Notes under the pieces: model-generated
Told to the model about the DNA's origin: nothing
The model's input: the letters and a program-made list of their open reading frames with translations, nothing else
The model's database searches: none
In this document: positions 1 to 10,933 of the stretch, in pieces
How the letters are laid out: each line of letters starts with the position of its first letter
How positions within the stretch are numbered: position 1 is the stretch's first letter
Position numbers and translations under genes: made by a program
Source: Brachypodium distachyon
Taxonomy: Eukaryota; Streptophyta; Magnoliopsida; Poales; Poaceae
Direction of reading: 5' to 3'
DNA length: 64,000 bases
Assembly (NCBI RefSeq): GCF_000005505.3
Contig: NC_016131.3
Location: forward strand, 55,413,355-55,477,354

Positions 1-190
1 TGGCCAGCCAATCCATTCCTAGGATGACATCCAAACCCTTGGAACATCTTCGGGCAATCATCCGAGTAGTGGCCCATCTTGTGGCACTTGAAACACTCCA
101 CCTGACTCAGGTCAAACTGGGTGAAGTCTTCATTCTGATTTCTGTCTGTTGTTGTTGGGGCACGTCTTGGAGGAATTTGTTTAGGGTAGA
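1..190 (-). pseudogene. Ty3/gypsy CCHC zinc knuckle fused to end of protease (remnant)
   Basis: Read on the minus strand, an open stretch contains a CCHC zinc knuckle of the form CFKCHKMGHYSDDC (about 95 to 54). Directly after it, in another frame, comes the motif DVILGMDWL (about 33 to 5), which normally marks the C-terminal end of the Ty3/gypsy aspartic protease. In an intact element most of the protease lies between these two motifs. Their close spacing and the frame change indicate an internal deletion. The piece belongs to the same minus-strand element as the gag-like ORF at 466-1335. The remainder of pol would lie beyond the left edge of the window. Confidence 0.75.
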
Positions 191-465
191 ATAGATGAGG
201 AATAGACAGAGTAGAGCTAAGGATAACTAATCCCCCAAAACAAGGTATTAACTCAAGCATATATCAATCATACACTCAATCAATCATAAAAAGGTTTTGG
301 GAAAATTCAGCAAATCACACTTGTTCACGATGGGACATTGCCCATAAGGAGTACGGAAAATGCAATCGATCTACATTGCCATACACATATATTGTATTGG
401 TCAATGACTAACTCGCACAACTGATAACGAAAAAAAATGATAAAGTCTGGCAGGCATCAACTAGA

Positions 466-1335
466 CTAAGGAAGTGTGGCTGATGGTGCGGTCCCGTTCG
501 TCCTCCTCTTGGAGCGGGTGTTGGTGGCAGGGGTGTCCATCTCGTGGACCTCCTGGGGCTCCTCCTCCTCCTGAGGCTCCATCTCATGATTCTGTGGTGG
601 AGGTGGGACCTGGTCTGGTGCCGGTGCGGGGGCTGGCGCTGCTGCGGGTGCAGCTGCGGCGGCGGCTTCAATGAAGGCCTTGAACTGCTTGCTGTAGTAG
701 CGTGCTTGTTCTCTCTCATACAGCAGCTGCTCTATGGCTTCTCCCATGTTGAGGACAGTGTTCTCCAACACGGTCTTGTCCTCCTGTAGCTGGGCATTCT
801 CCTCCAGTAGATGACCGACTAGCTTCCTAGCATCGTCAGTCCTGGTCATCTCCTCACCGAGGCAGGTCTCCAGATTCTCGGTGTTCTTCTCCATGCTCTC
901 AAACTGGGCAGCCACCTCGGACACCTCCTGGTCGTCGGCTGCTGGCACGGCCTGGCACGTGTGGTTCCGCCTTCCAAAGAGACGGAAAGGGGAGGTCTCG
1001 GTAAACTCGTGCCGATAGTCCCGGCACACCTGCGCAAAGGCACACTGCATGGCGAATTGAAGGCCTTGCTCGAATGTGGGGTAGCAGGCGATGAAGGTGA
1101 TATCCAGAGTGGCAGGCGCGATCTCACGCCCGCGGATCTTCGCCTCAATCTCCCACCGTGGCTGCCATCCTTCTGGCACGACGGGCTTGACTCGGCCTCT
1201 GAACCTGGGTGGTGGCAGGTCAAGGGACGCACACAGTGCCGCCAAAGAGGCACTGAACAAATGGTCGACGTCCGTGGAGGGGTAGTAGACGCGGGTGAAC
1301 GGCGGTACGTTGCCGAACGGTGTTGGGCTTCCCAT
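466..1335 (-). CDS. gag-like protein of a Ty3/gypsy retrotransposon
   Basis: The ORF encodes 289 residues from an ATG at 1335. The N-terminal 120 residues look globular. Residues about 140-210 are charged and probably coiled coil. They are followed by an Ala/Pro tract, a Glu-rich stretch and a basic tail. I identify it by position: on this strand it follows an LTR and a primer binding site and precedes a CCHC knuckle. The protein would be the structural, RNA-packaging part of the element. Its stop lies about 370 bp before the knuckle, so gag and pol are separated here by a stop or frame change (or an intron; I cannot tell). I do not recognise a named gag domain, so the assignment is contextual. 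Confidence 0.6.
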   Translation of the reverse strand: MGSPTPFGNVPPFTRVYYPSTDVDHLFSASLAALCASLDLPPPRFRGRVKPVVPEGWQPRWEIEAKIRGREIAPATLDITFIACYPTFEQGLQFAMQCAFAQVCRDYRHEFTETSPFRLFGRRNHTCQAVPAADDQEVSEVAAQFESMEKNTENLETCLGEEMTRTDDARKLVGHLLEENAQLQEDKTVLENTVLNMGEAIEQLLYEREQARYYSKQFKAFIEAAAAAAPAAAPAPAPAPDQVPPPPQNHEMEPQEEEEPQEVHEMDTPATNTRSKRRTNGTAPSATLP

Positions 1336-1761
1336 CTATAGAAAGCAAGAAGGAAGGTAAGGGAGTATCAGTGACATGATCAAATGGTTGGATGTATGAA
1401 GGCAAATTAAGACGAGATAGTAGAGTGGGAGTAGAGTAATAAAAATTAATATTAAAGGTGGAAATGCAAATACAGAATTGGATGCATAATAATATGGCAA
1501 CATGATTATAGTGGTGCATGGTAATAATTAAAAGAAATAAATATGCATCTCTGGTATAATAAAAGAAATATGCATATGTGGTATAAAGTATAGTATTTGG
1601 TGTATATGTGGAATAGAACAATAAAGATGTCATGCATATGCAAGATTCAGACGAATAGGGGTAAGGAGTAAAATATATGTATATATAGATCAGATAGGGG
1701 TAAGAAATAATCCTAAGCTAGGGTCACGTTCCTACAGGCAACACATTGCTCTGACACCATC
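1336..1761 (-). other. retroelement leader with primer binding site
   Basis: This is AT-rich untranslated leader between the LTR and the gag-like ORF. At 1748-1759 the minus strand reads TGGTGTCAGAGC, one base off the common plant primer binding site for initiator Met-tRNA. It begins two bases after the LTR end. No other ORF is supported. Confidence 0.75.
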
Positions 1762-2682
1762 TGTAGCGATCCTCCCCCTTACTAGGGTTCGATCTCTGTG
1801 CTTACTGTGCTAGTCCCTGGATTGACTCACTAGCACACACAGTTTCATGATGAAATATACAGAAACAAAGGTCAAAGTACTTTATTACATCGCATCATCC
1901 AGAATTTAATAGTACTTACAACCTCGCATGACCTCTGGGGCCAGCATAAAACAAATACTGTTTCAACATCATAAAACAATGTTTCAAAATACTGCAGCAG
2001 AAAAGGGTAGAACATAAAGGCCACACTACTCCAAGGTGACAGCATGTTGGAATGTAAGCACATGACCCACGACAAACGATGAACCTCACTCATCGTCGGA
2101 TCCACCTGCATTGTTAATTGCAGCCACTACGTGGTCAATACATTTGAATGTATTGGCAAGTTCATCAGAGTTATAAAGGACCTACCAAGTACATGTATAG
2201 TTTGGTTAGGAGGGGTTTGGCTATTTGCATAAAAGCATCATTGTTCAATCCTATCATTTTTAAACAAATAGTTTTGACTTCCAAATTGGTCCAAATAAAT
2301 TCCAGAAAATTTGTAAAATCTTGCTTTACCATGATTCAACTTTTGGGGGTAATTTCCCCTCAAAATAAAATACGTAAAATACATTTGTCCTATAAATGCC
2401 TTTAGGGCTATATAACTATTTAAATAAATAGTTTTTAAACTCTAAATAATTATCCAAAAAAATTATGGGATAGCTTATATATGCATTAAACCCCTTTTAC
2501 ACATAAAACCTATTTGTTTGAAAATCCAAGGCTAAAAAGGGTGTAAACCCTAGGGTTCAAAATGAAACAAAGTCTTTTAAAGCCTTTTGAGATTCAAAAT
2601 TTGAATTCAAATATGCAATTGTGGCATGATGCTTATGGATGCAATGCACATGTAAAAAGTTTAAAATTTTTGGGATGTTACA
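1762..2682 (-). repeat. 5' LTR (short form, 921 bp) of the minus-strand gypsy element
   Basis: On the minus strand it begins TGTAACATCCC at 2682 and ends CGCTACA at 1762, giving TG...CA termini. Its first ~410 bp match the start of the solo LTR at 13210-16173, and its last ~500 bp match the ends of that LTR and of the one at 2683-4784. The ~2 kb between these parts, including the GC-rich TATA-containing centre of the long form, is missing. It is therefore a short derivative of the same LTR family. Confidence 0.85.
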
Positions 2683-4784
2683 TTTTAATTTTAAACGAAC
2701 CGGTACGCGCCAATAGGGACGTGACACGTGGCACAATAATGGAAAAAGGAAAATGTAATTTTAATCCCGGATTTGTTTTAAATGGCACAATAATGGAAAA
2801 AGGAAAATGGAAAAAGGAAAAGGCAAAAAACTTTTGCAGAAAAACCCCTAGAACTTCAAATGATTATAACTTTCAAACCCTTTGGCCGAATTTGACAAAT
2901 TTTACTTTTCTGGAAATCTCTTGACCTGTAGAATCTTTTGGCACTGTTTCAATTTAAATTTGAATATTTGAATCACAGTCAATTTACAGAAAGGCCTTTT
3001 ATGCCATTTAATTCATAACTAACTTTTTAGAAATCCTTTTTTAATTGAAACCAGTGCCCAAATATTTGTTTTTTTATCCTCTGTCCATTGGGACAGACAG
3101 ATAAATTTTTTGAATTAAATTATTTTGCTGATGCCAATGAAACTATAATTTAGGGTTTTAATCAATTGTTTTTGCTTTTTGTTTAAAACCATAATGCATT
3201 TGTTTTAATTGCTAATGCTTTGGACCAGTTGATCACCCGAATAAAATCAACCCAATCATGTCACATGTTTTGCATTGCATCATGGCATATATCTCTTTTG
3301 ATTGTATTGCATGTTTATGTATGCATTGTTTGTATTTGATTAGTTTTCTCGGAGAGCGAACTGTGTGATTGCGAAGAGTGTTTCAATACCAACTGATATC
3401 AAGACAAGTTCACTTTGACCATTATCCTATTATTTTATTATGCACTAGATTTTATTAGTTGCATTGTTAGGATTATTATTGTATCTATGCTAGCTATGAT
3501 CTCTCCTAGTAGTATAGGATACCCTTGCCATGTCCTCACCACCAATTGCCAATTGCCATTGTAGTAGTAAATGCTATGCTATGATAGTATACGTGGGTGG
3601 TATTATTACAATGTGATGTTATTGAATTAAAGTATGGTTTTCCTAGTGTATGGCAAAACAAGTAATTTAATGAGCCGTCCTATGTGGGCTGCTTTGAGTA
3701 TTTGAGATGTATGCGACATCAGGTCCATTTCTATGGGTCCATTTCTATGAGTCGTCTCGCCATTTCTATGGGAGCGCCTGCGTCGCAAATGTGGGATGCC
3801 ACCCGGGGTAACCAGAGACTGGACTAGTTTCCTGTTTAGTAGCTTCCAGTACAACCACATGGTATTATGGGCTCTGCCAGGATGGATGTAAGAAATATGA
3901 ACCCGGATCCGAGGTGACATCAGTATGTAGCAGTGTAGGTGGGGGCGCGTCCCTCGGGTGGTCTGGGGGATTATGTTCTGAAAATTCCTGTAGTCGATGC
4001 CGTTGCTACTCTACCCTGAGGACAGCAAGGGATTAACACGTCGATTTTTGTGGGGAATGTGTACAACCTCTCGAGAGTATCAAACTAAGTACTTAGCCGT
4101 GTCCCCGGTTGCGAACAATTATGAGCGACTAGATTTGGGGGCTGTAAGGAAGGTCTCACTCATTCAAATTTCTTAATAAAATAAATGGTTTGAACTGGGT
4201 AGGAGCATTGATGTGTCTACTAAATGTGCCTAGGTTAATAGGAGCATGGGTGTTTCTACCCCGTGTCCAATAGAATTAAAACTATTTGATTAAAATGATA
4301 GGATTGAACAATGATGGTTTTATGCAAATAGCCAAACCCCTCCTAACCAAATTATGCATGTACTTGGTAGGTCCTTTATAACTCTGGTGAACTTGTCAAT
4401 ACATTCAATGTATTGACCACGTAGTGGCCGCAATTAACAATGCAGGTGGATCCGACGATGAGTGAGGTTCGTCGTTATGTTGTGGGTCATGTGCTTACAT
4501 TCCAACATGCTCTCACCTTGGAGTAGTTGTGGCCCTTATGTTCTACCCCTTTCCGCTGCAGTTTTGAAACAATGTTTTATCGTTGAAACTCTATTTGTTT
4601 TGCTAACCCAAGAGGTCATGCGAGGTTGTAAGTACTATTTAAATTCTGGATGATGCGATGTAATAAAGTACTTTGACCTTTGTTTCTGGATATTTCATCA
4701 TGAAACTGTGTGTGCTAGTGAGTCGATCCAGGGACTAGCACAGTAAGCACAGAGATCGAACTCTGTATGGGGGCGGTCGCTTCA
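2683..4784 (+). repeat. partial LTR of the same gypsy family, plus orientation
   Basis: The sequence matches the last ~1.75 kb of the solo LTR at 13210-16173, including the AACCGGTA start block and an identical style of end (GGTCGCTTCA at 4775-4784). Its left part is absent because the minus-strand gypsy element begins exactly at 2682. The simplest reading is that the minus-strand element inserted into this older LTR and that the rest lies left of the window. No coding capacity. Confidence 0.8.
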
Positions 4785-5265
4785 GGCTAACGGGAAGATT
4801 GTTTGTGATTTGGGCAGTTATGTCCATCAAGGCGCGAGCTCGGTTGCAGCGCGGCGTGCCATCGAGAATCCCGCAAGATCCGAAGAATGTGTGTGTGCGT
4901 GGAAACCGAAACCCAATCTTTAAAGGCTCTGTCGGCTTTATTGCCCGACGCGACGGCACGCTCACCTCAGAAAGCGTGATGGCAGTAACTCAAGCCTTAT
5001 CCTCCCGCTGCCGGCTCACAGCTTGCGGTTACATCGGCAGGAGCAGGCTTTAATTGTCGGTCACGAAGAGGAAAGAGTCTCGGCTGCGAGCAGGATAAGT
5101 ATGAATACTCAGAGTCCCGGATCAAATTGATCTCGGCAAGAAGAACCTGAGGGAATCTCAGCATCCTTTTTAGCTGGATTAGGCTAAGCGTTGATGGTCT
5201 GTCTATGGGAAACTGTCGCAGCCCGACATCTTTTTATGCTGGACCACAACAGCTTCGGGAACTAG
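4785..5265. other. unassigned sequence between two LTRs
   Basis: There is no convincing ORF or RNA gene. It lies just before an LTR and could be 3' internal sequence of that element, but I see no polypurine tract at 5250-5265. Confidence 0.4.
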
Positions 5266-6074
5266 TGTCGGGGGGATGACCCCGGGTAGGGTCATGACGC
5301 CATAACTTTGGCTGAGACAAAGGATACAAGGCCGGCATAGTTACGTATGCCGGCATCGCGGAGTACAACTAGTGCTAAGCCGGCACGCCGAGCGTGTGCC
5401 GGCGGGCTATCTTATATTATGAGTTTGCAGCATAAGGATGAGAATGTTGGTCTCGGCAGCAGCCGAGATCCCTCAATGGTCTTATCCTGACCACGCGGTA
5501 CAAAGTAAAGCAGTGCCATCATCACTTAAGGAAAAGCGGTCAGCGCCTGCACGCCGATACCAGGCGACCACACAAAAGAAGCACCGAAAGGAAATCTATG
5601 ACGGAAGCCGGCAGAGGATAGCTGTACCCGCTGTCGGCTGGCAGGAAAAGTAAAGCTGTCTTGTCCGCTGCGGTGCTGCCTGGAGGGAACCAAGCCGCGT
5701 GCCTCGTGGGGCCCAAGGAAGGTGACGTTAGACTCGGCCCACATGGCAGTGTACCATGTGTGGCCTATAAATAGAACCTTACCCCTCTGTAGAGGGAGAG
5801 AGGATCCTAGGGTTTTCCCCCTTTCTTCTTCTTCTTCTTCCCCAAGAACACAGCTCAAGGAGCACCATTGTAGAGCTTCTCTATCCCGGCTAATACCACA
5901 AAGCAGGAGTAGGAGTCTTACCTCTACAAGAGGGCTCCGAACCTGGGTAGATCTGGGTGTTCTTGCGTATTTCGTGCGTGTTCTTCTTCACGTCCTCCCT
6001 CCTCCGGATCCACCATCGTCCATCGGCCCCAAGTTAAGCCATCCTATGGCATCTGCCATGACACCACCACGACA
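5266..6074 (+). repeat. LTR of a second gypsy-type family (TGTCGGGG...CACGACA)
   Basis: It starts TGTCGGGGGGATGACCCC and ends CACCACCACGACA, termini typical of grass gypsy LTRs. A TATA motif (CCTATAAATAGA, about 5763) is followed by a CT-rich leader, as expected for an LTR promoter. The 5-bp flanks (ACTAG and GTCCC) do not match, so it is not a simple solo LTR with an intact target duplication. It may be a remnant of a larger element or a recombinant. Confidence 0.65.
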
Positions 6075-6401
6075 GTCCCTACGTTTGTTCGAATTCACCC
6101 GCAGCCCCTCATTTCTCATATTCTCTCCTCGTCTCCTCCCGTCTCGTTCTCTGCCTCCCCTCCCATCTAGCTCTCTGCATTCCCTCCCGTCTCAGCTAGC
6201 CCGATGCCGTGCTCAGCCTCCCCTTCCCTCCTAGCTCGCCTCCACAACGCTCCCTCTCGCCTCCTCCTTTCCTCGTCTCCTCCGTTGTGCTGCGCTCCAT
6301 CTTCCCCTCTGGTCCCTATGTTGTGTTCCCTTCAGGTGGCAGCGAGGCCAAATCTTGTGGTGGTGTGGCTGGATCTGGTGGCGGATGAAAGATCGGTATG
6401 G
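6075..6401. other. CT-rich spacer beside the Sirevirus
   Basis: A pyrimidine-rich stretch followed by a GC-rich segment. It probably belonged to the same locus as 20860 onward before the copia element inserted: both flanks carry similar GGATCTGGTGGCGG-type sequence. No gene is supported. Confidence 0.35.
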
Positions 6402-7598
6402 TTTTAGCTTTTCTTTTTCTTGAAAGATACAAACACCTAATCCTAGGGCTTTCTAGATTCTCTAAAGTGAATGCAACCCTAGAATGAAATGCAATAGCCG
6501 AAGCAACAATAGATAGCAAGAATGTAAAGGAGAAATGATACCACACGTGGAGACGAAGATTTCACCAGAGTTCCACCTATTGGGATCGGTCTACGTCTCC
6601 GTTTGGAGGAGTGCTCTACCACAAAGGTAGAGACGCCACAAAGGCTCACTCTATTCTCCAACTCACCACACCACAAAGGTGGGATGAGCTCTCACAACAC
6701 CACAAAGGTGAGGTGAGTTCCACTAATGGCTTCCATGAGGGCAAGCGCCGAACCGTTACAAACTTGACCGGAGCAAACTCCACAACTCAATTGGAGGCTC
6801 TCAATCCAAGCCCCGAGCTCCTCGCACACCAAGGGAGAGCACGAGGTGACCGCTTCCGTCTAGTGTTCCCAACAACCCAAGAGAACGAAATCCACAAAGA
6901 AAACAAGTGGAATCAACTTTTTGACTTCGTAAAACCTAGAACAAGATCTTCTCCTCCAATCCTCAAAGAATCAAGAGTTATGAGTGGCTAGGGAGGGAGA
7001 TCTTGAAGATTTAAGCTTGAGATGAGTGGAGATGTTCTTGGATGCTTGCTCGGTCACTGGCTCGTTGGGGACGAAGGGGTATATAAGTGGGTTCCCAAAA
7101 ATCGAGCCGTTAGGCACAGGTCGGGGTAGACCGGAACTTCCGCTGAATTTCCGGCTGACCGGAAGTTCCGAATATTCACCGAAAGTTCAGCATATTCCCC
7201 CGGGACTAACAGAGAGCACCCGGAGGTTCGGGCAGAATTTCACCCGGAACTTCCGCTGCCTGGAACCCTAAGAAGCCAGAAACACCCTCAGAAAAATGTT
7301 TTCTTCTCACACCTTTTTGGGTAGGCTTTTTAGTGGGTGCAATTTGGTGTAGATGTGTACGTGAAAATGATTCACCCGTTACCTTCCCTTGTGGATCCCC
7401 TCTTAATAGCACGGATGTCCTACGACTCAAATAAACCGAAAAAACCGCTAAACACCACTACGCTTCTTTCCTTTTTGAGGGTTCACAATACATCTTGTGT
7501 CGAGTTCTTTATAAAACCTGAAATGCTTAGCACAAGATTAGATAACAAAACACGTTGTCATCACCACCAAAACCACTTAGGAGAGAAATGCCCTTTCA
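6402..7598 (-). repeat. 3' LTR of the Sirevirus (outer end truncated)
   Basis: It matches 19707-20859 closely. On the minus strand it begins TGAAAGGGCATTTC at 7598. The other end stops at 6402, about 41 bp short of the right-hand copy. Around 7120-7260 it holds repeated CCGGAACTTCCG / CCGGAAGTTCCG palindromic motifs, a region partly deleted in the other LTR. Confidence 0.9.
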
Positions 7599-8358
7599 AT
7601 CTCCCCCTTTTTGGTGAATGATGACAACACAAAGATTTGCATAAAGAATAATCAATTAAAACTAGATGCATGGAATATAAAATATAGACGGGCTCCACCT
7701 AGATGTATGCACTAATTAGATTTGCTTGACATGCAAAGAGCACATACACTAGGCTCAACACCCCCCCTAGATTTTATAAACCAATAACTCATTTGCAAAG
7801 GATTAAAGGTATTCCACTAAAATCTCTATAAGAGTATGTAGGATTCATTCATAAAAAAGATATAGATCATACCTCCACAAGGCATAACAATTTTGAATGA
7901 AACCTACAATGACTTATCCAACGAGATATCGAGTAATGCTTCCAAGAAGCATAAAGGATTAGATAAGTCAAACCAATTGAACATATACCTTTTGCAATGA
8001 GATCTTGTGATGGAGCACATATCTAAGGACACAAAAACATCACATCTCCACACAAGATTAGTAAGACATGAGATAAGCAATAAAGTCATATCTAGAACAA
8101 ATAATCCATCACATAAAGCTTAAAGATAGCTATTACATCACAATGTTATCAAGTCTTACACAAACCACGAATTTAAAATACTTCAACACACTAGATAAGT
8201 AGCACGAGCACATATAAAAACTCCATGAATAAAAACGAGCTTGTGACTAAGCCATGCAAATCCCCGAGGCCCTAGACTCTCCCTCACAACTACACTCTCC
8301 CCCTTTGGCATCAAGACACCAAAAAGGGAAGAATCGTCCCAAGAGAGAAACAAACAAA
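7599..8358 (-). other. polypurine tract and 3' untranslated region of the Sirevirus
   Basis: At 7599-7613 the minus strand reads AAAAAGGGGGAGAT directly before the LTR; this is the plus-strand primer site. Further purine tracts lie at about 7762 and 8290 (CAAAGGGGGAGAG). Multiple such tracts are typical of Sireviruses. The rest is AT-rich without ORFs. Confidence 0.75.
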
Positions 8359-10198
8359 TCACTCGAAGAAATCGTCATCAGTGTCTTCTTCCTCATCCTC
8401 TTCTTCACTACCCTCGGCAGCAGGCACTTCATCTTCATCATCATCCTCATCTTCTTCATCACCACGCACCGGAGAAGGAAGATGGCCATCATCGCGGTTC
8501 CAATCTCCATGGGTGCTCCTCCAACTCTCAAAGTTCTCAACATCAGACACAGGAGAGCTAGGCAAGCCCATATGGTTCAAAATGCGCTCTTGACGACGAA
8601 GAATGCAATGATTAACTTGCTCAACATTGTACAACTTCCTCTCATTAGATTGTTGCATGCAAAAAATCTTCCTTATCATGCCCTTCCAACCACCTTGCTT
8701 GCTAGAACCACGAGTGTGAGAGGAGGGTCCCAAACCCAAATCTGAAGGAATATTCTCATCCTCCTCAATGTCAACCGGGGCTTGAAAGTTGTTCGGAGGT
8801 GGTGGAAGGTGTCTCTTCTTCTTCAGTTGCCTGGAGGGGTGAACCACAAACGCTACATCATGCATGAGAGGAGCCTTGGCTAGAATAAGCTTCATGATGT
8901 ACGGGGCATAGGGAGGCACTCTCCTATGGAGAATAGCAAAATAGAGTTCATGCCACAAGTAGTCCATCACATCCAAAGGTGTATCTCCATTCTTCCTCCT
9001 ATGTGTTTCCAACATGAGATTGACACCAAAACCATGTATCTCATCCGAGTTACCCGTCTTGCAAGCTATGGTTTCTCTGTAGATGCGTTGCAAGATGTCA
9101 TAGGTGGGCTTCAGAAATTTGGTCCCTCAAAGAGTAACTCTTCCTTCCATGTAAAGTGGCTTCAACACCTTCTTGCCAGCAGCATCATTGTCATGGGGGC
9201 GAAAGCCTGAAGGGGTGCAATGTCCAGCATTCTCATACCCAAGGAGGTTCGCAAACTCGGCCCATGTGGGAGTGCAAAAGTGGCTCCTCGACATCCATGA
9301 AACTCTGCGAATGTTCTGGTCATCTAGATCTTCTTGGAACACCGTGGCATAAAACTGAGCCACTAGAGTCTCATCATAAGCTTGATTGAAGGTCATGATA
9401 GGAAACAAATTGAGCTTCTCACAAATAGATAGTGCTTCTCCAAAGTATTTCTTGTCAGCTTGCATAGCTTCAACATTGATAGAGCATTGAGGAACAACTT
9501 TGGTCTTGGGAAGCAAATATATCTCTTCAAATATACGAATCTGAAAGTTGGTATGGAAGTGATGGTGGTTATCCTTGAGATCTGAATCAGGCTCCTTCAA
9601 ATAAGAATTAATGAACCTCTCATCCACAGACACTTGCTCGGGCCAATGCTTGATAGGAAACTTGCTGGGCTGAGCTTTGGAAGTCGACTTTTGGCGAGAG
9701 GACTTGGACTTGGCGAGGTCTAGCTGCTCACACTCACGTTCTTTCATCACAGTCTCTGCCCTCTTCTTTGTTGTAAGCTTCTTGGGAGAAGAAAGAATTA
9801 TCGGATCCTTGCCCCTGTCTTGACGAGAACTAGTACCCCCTGTGAACAGAAAGTGATACGAGGGACAATAGATAAGTGCTCAGGATTGTATAAGTAAAGA
9901 ATCGAATAATTGGAGCCAAGGCTGTACAGAAAGATTGTCCAGGGACCGGAAGTTCCGGCTAAAACCTGGAAGTTCCAGCCGCGACCGGAAGTTCTGGACT
10001 CCCGCAGAAACGGGACGAACCCTAACTTCCAATCCCTTAACAATCAAGCCATACAACCACAAATCCAACTAGCCTAGTCCATGCATTCTACACAACAAAG
10101 GAATTCCACCAACAAATTTGCCCTAATTTCTCACATTCATCAAAGGATTCAAACAAACCCTAGAAGGAGAGAAAAGAGGAATTACTTGATTTCACCAT
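8359..10198 (-). pseudogene. Sirevirus downstream (env-position) ORF, apparently spliced, with one nonsense codon
   Basis: The main exon runs from 9839 to 8359 and encodes about 490 residues: a basic Lys/Ser-rich start, a central conserved-looking region, and a very acidic Asp/Glu C-terminus. An in-frame TGA at 9127-9129 splits it. Upstream, ATG at 10198 opens a 13-bp exon ending at a GT donor (10185), and an AG acceptor at 9840 restores the frame exactly, implying a 346-bp intron. An extra ORF between pol and the 3' LTR is known in Sireviruses and has been called env-like. I see no signal peptide or membrane segment, so an envelope role is not supported here. It resembles plant putative transposon proteins of unknown function. 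The splice model is inference. Confidence 0.6.
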
Positions 10199-10933
10199 GA
10201 TGGAGATCGAAGAGAAGCGCATCCTTGTTGTAGATCTGAAGAGAGGAACCGGATCTTCCAGTTGAATCCAAAGAAATTGAGACTTCCTTGGAGCTAGGGT
10301 TTGAGGATTGAGCAAGAGAGAGAGGGGGGTCAAGCGGAGTGGGGAAGAGAACCCCCACCCAGTCGGCCCCCTTCACTTAACAGGAAAAACTCTTCATCGG
10401 AAGTTCCGTCCAAGTGATGAAACATTCGGCTGACCGGAAGTTCCGCCCGGGAGACAGAAGTTCTGGCAAACCCAGACACAGACAATGGATTCAAAGTGTG
10501 GGAACTTCTGAGCAAAAAGAATAGATGGTTTTCAGATAAGATGGCTTGGGTAGATCACACAAAGTGATTAATAGGGATGTATATACTCAAGCTCGCAAGA
10601 TGCAACTTTAAATACCAAGAATTGAGTATTTCTCCATATATAAGCATATAATGTCATATATTGACTTACAAGATTTGCAATGAATTAAAAGAATCAACCT
10701 CACAAAAGTGAGGGCGGTGGCCTAGGCCACCATATTTGAGTATGTATGAGCTTGACACCGCGAATATAGATTCTTGGGCTCAAGACTCAAAACTCACATT
10801 GAAGCTCAATGTATGAAATTAATGTTAGCATAATAAGAGTAGCATTTGCCCATGAATTGAGCTATGCTCCCCCTACATCCATGTGCATAACCAAACTAGA
10901 CAAATGTTAACCGTGGGTACGGGTGCAAGTTTA
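10199..10933 (-). other. spacer between pol and the downstream ORF, with palindromes
   Basis: Non-coding. Around 10400-10470 it repeats the GACCGGAAGTTCCG motif also found in the LTRs and in the predicted intron at 9950-9995. A purine tract (GTAGGGGGAGCA on the minus strand, about 10866) resembles an extra PPT. It probably carries the promoter of the downstream ORF. Confidence 0.5.

Noticed and set aside
1872..2111. Short ORFs in 1872-2924 and 4462-5053
   Set aside because: They fall inside LTR copies or the unassigned spacer and differ between the repeat copies.
5722..6407. Plus-strand ORFs of 170 and 67 codons
   Set aside because: Ser/Pro-rich readings of an LTR leader and a CT-rich spacer; no conserved features.
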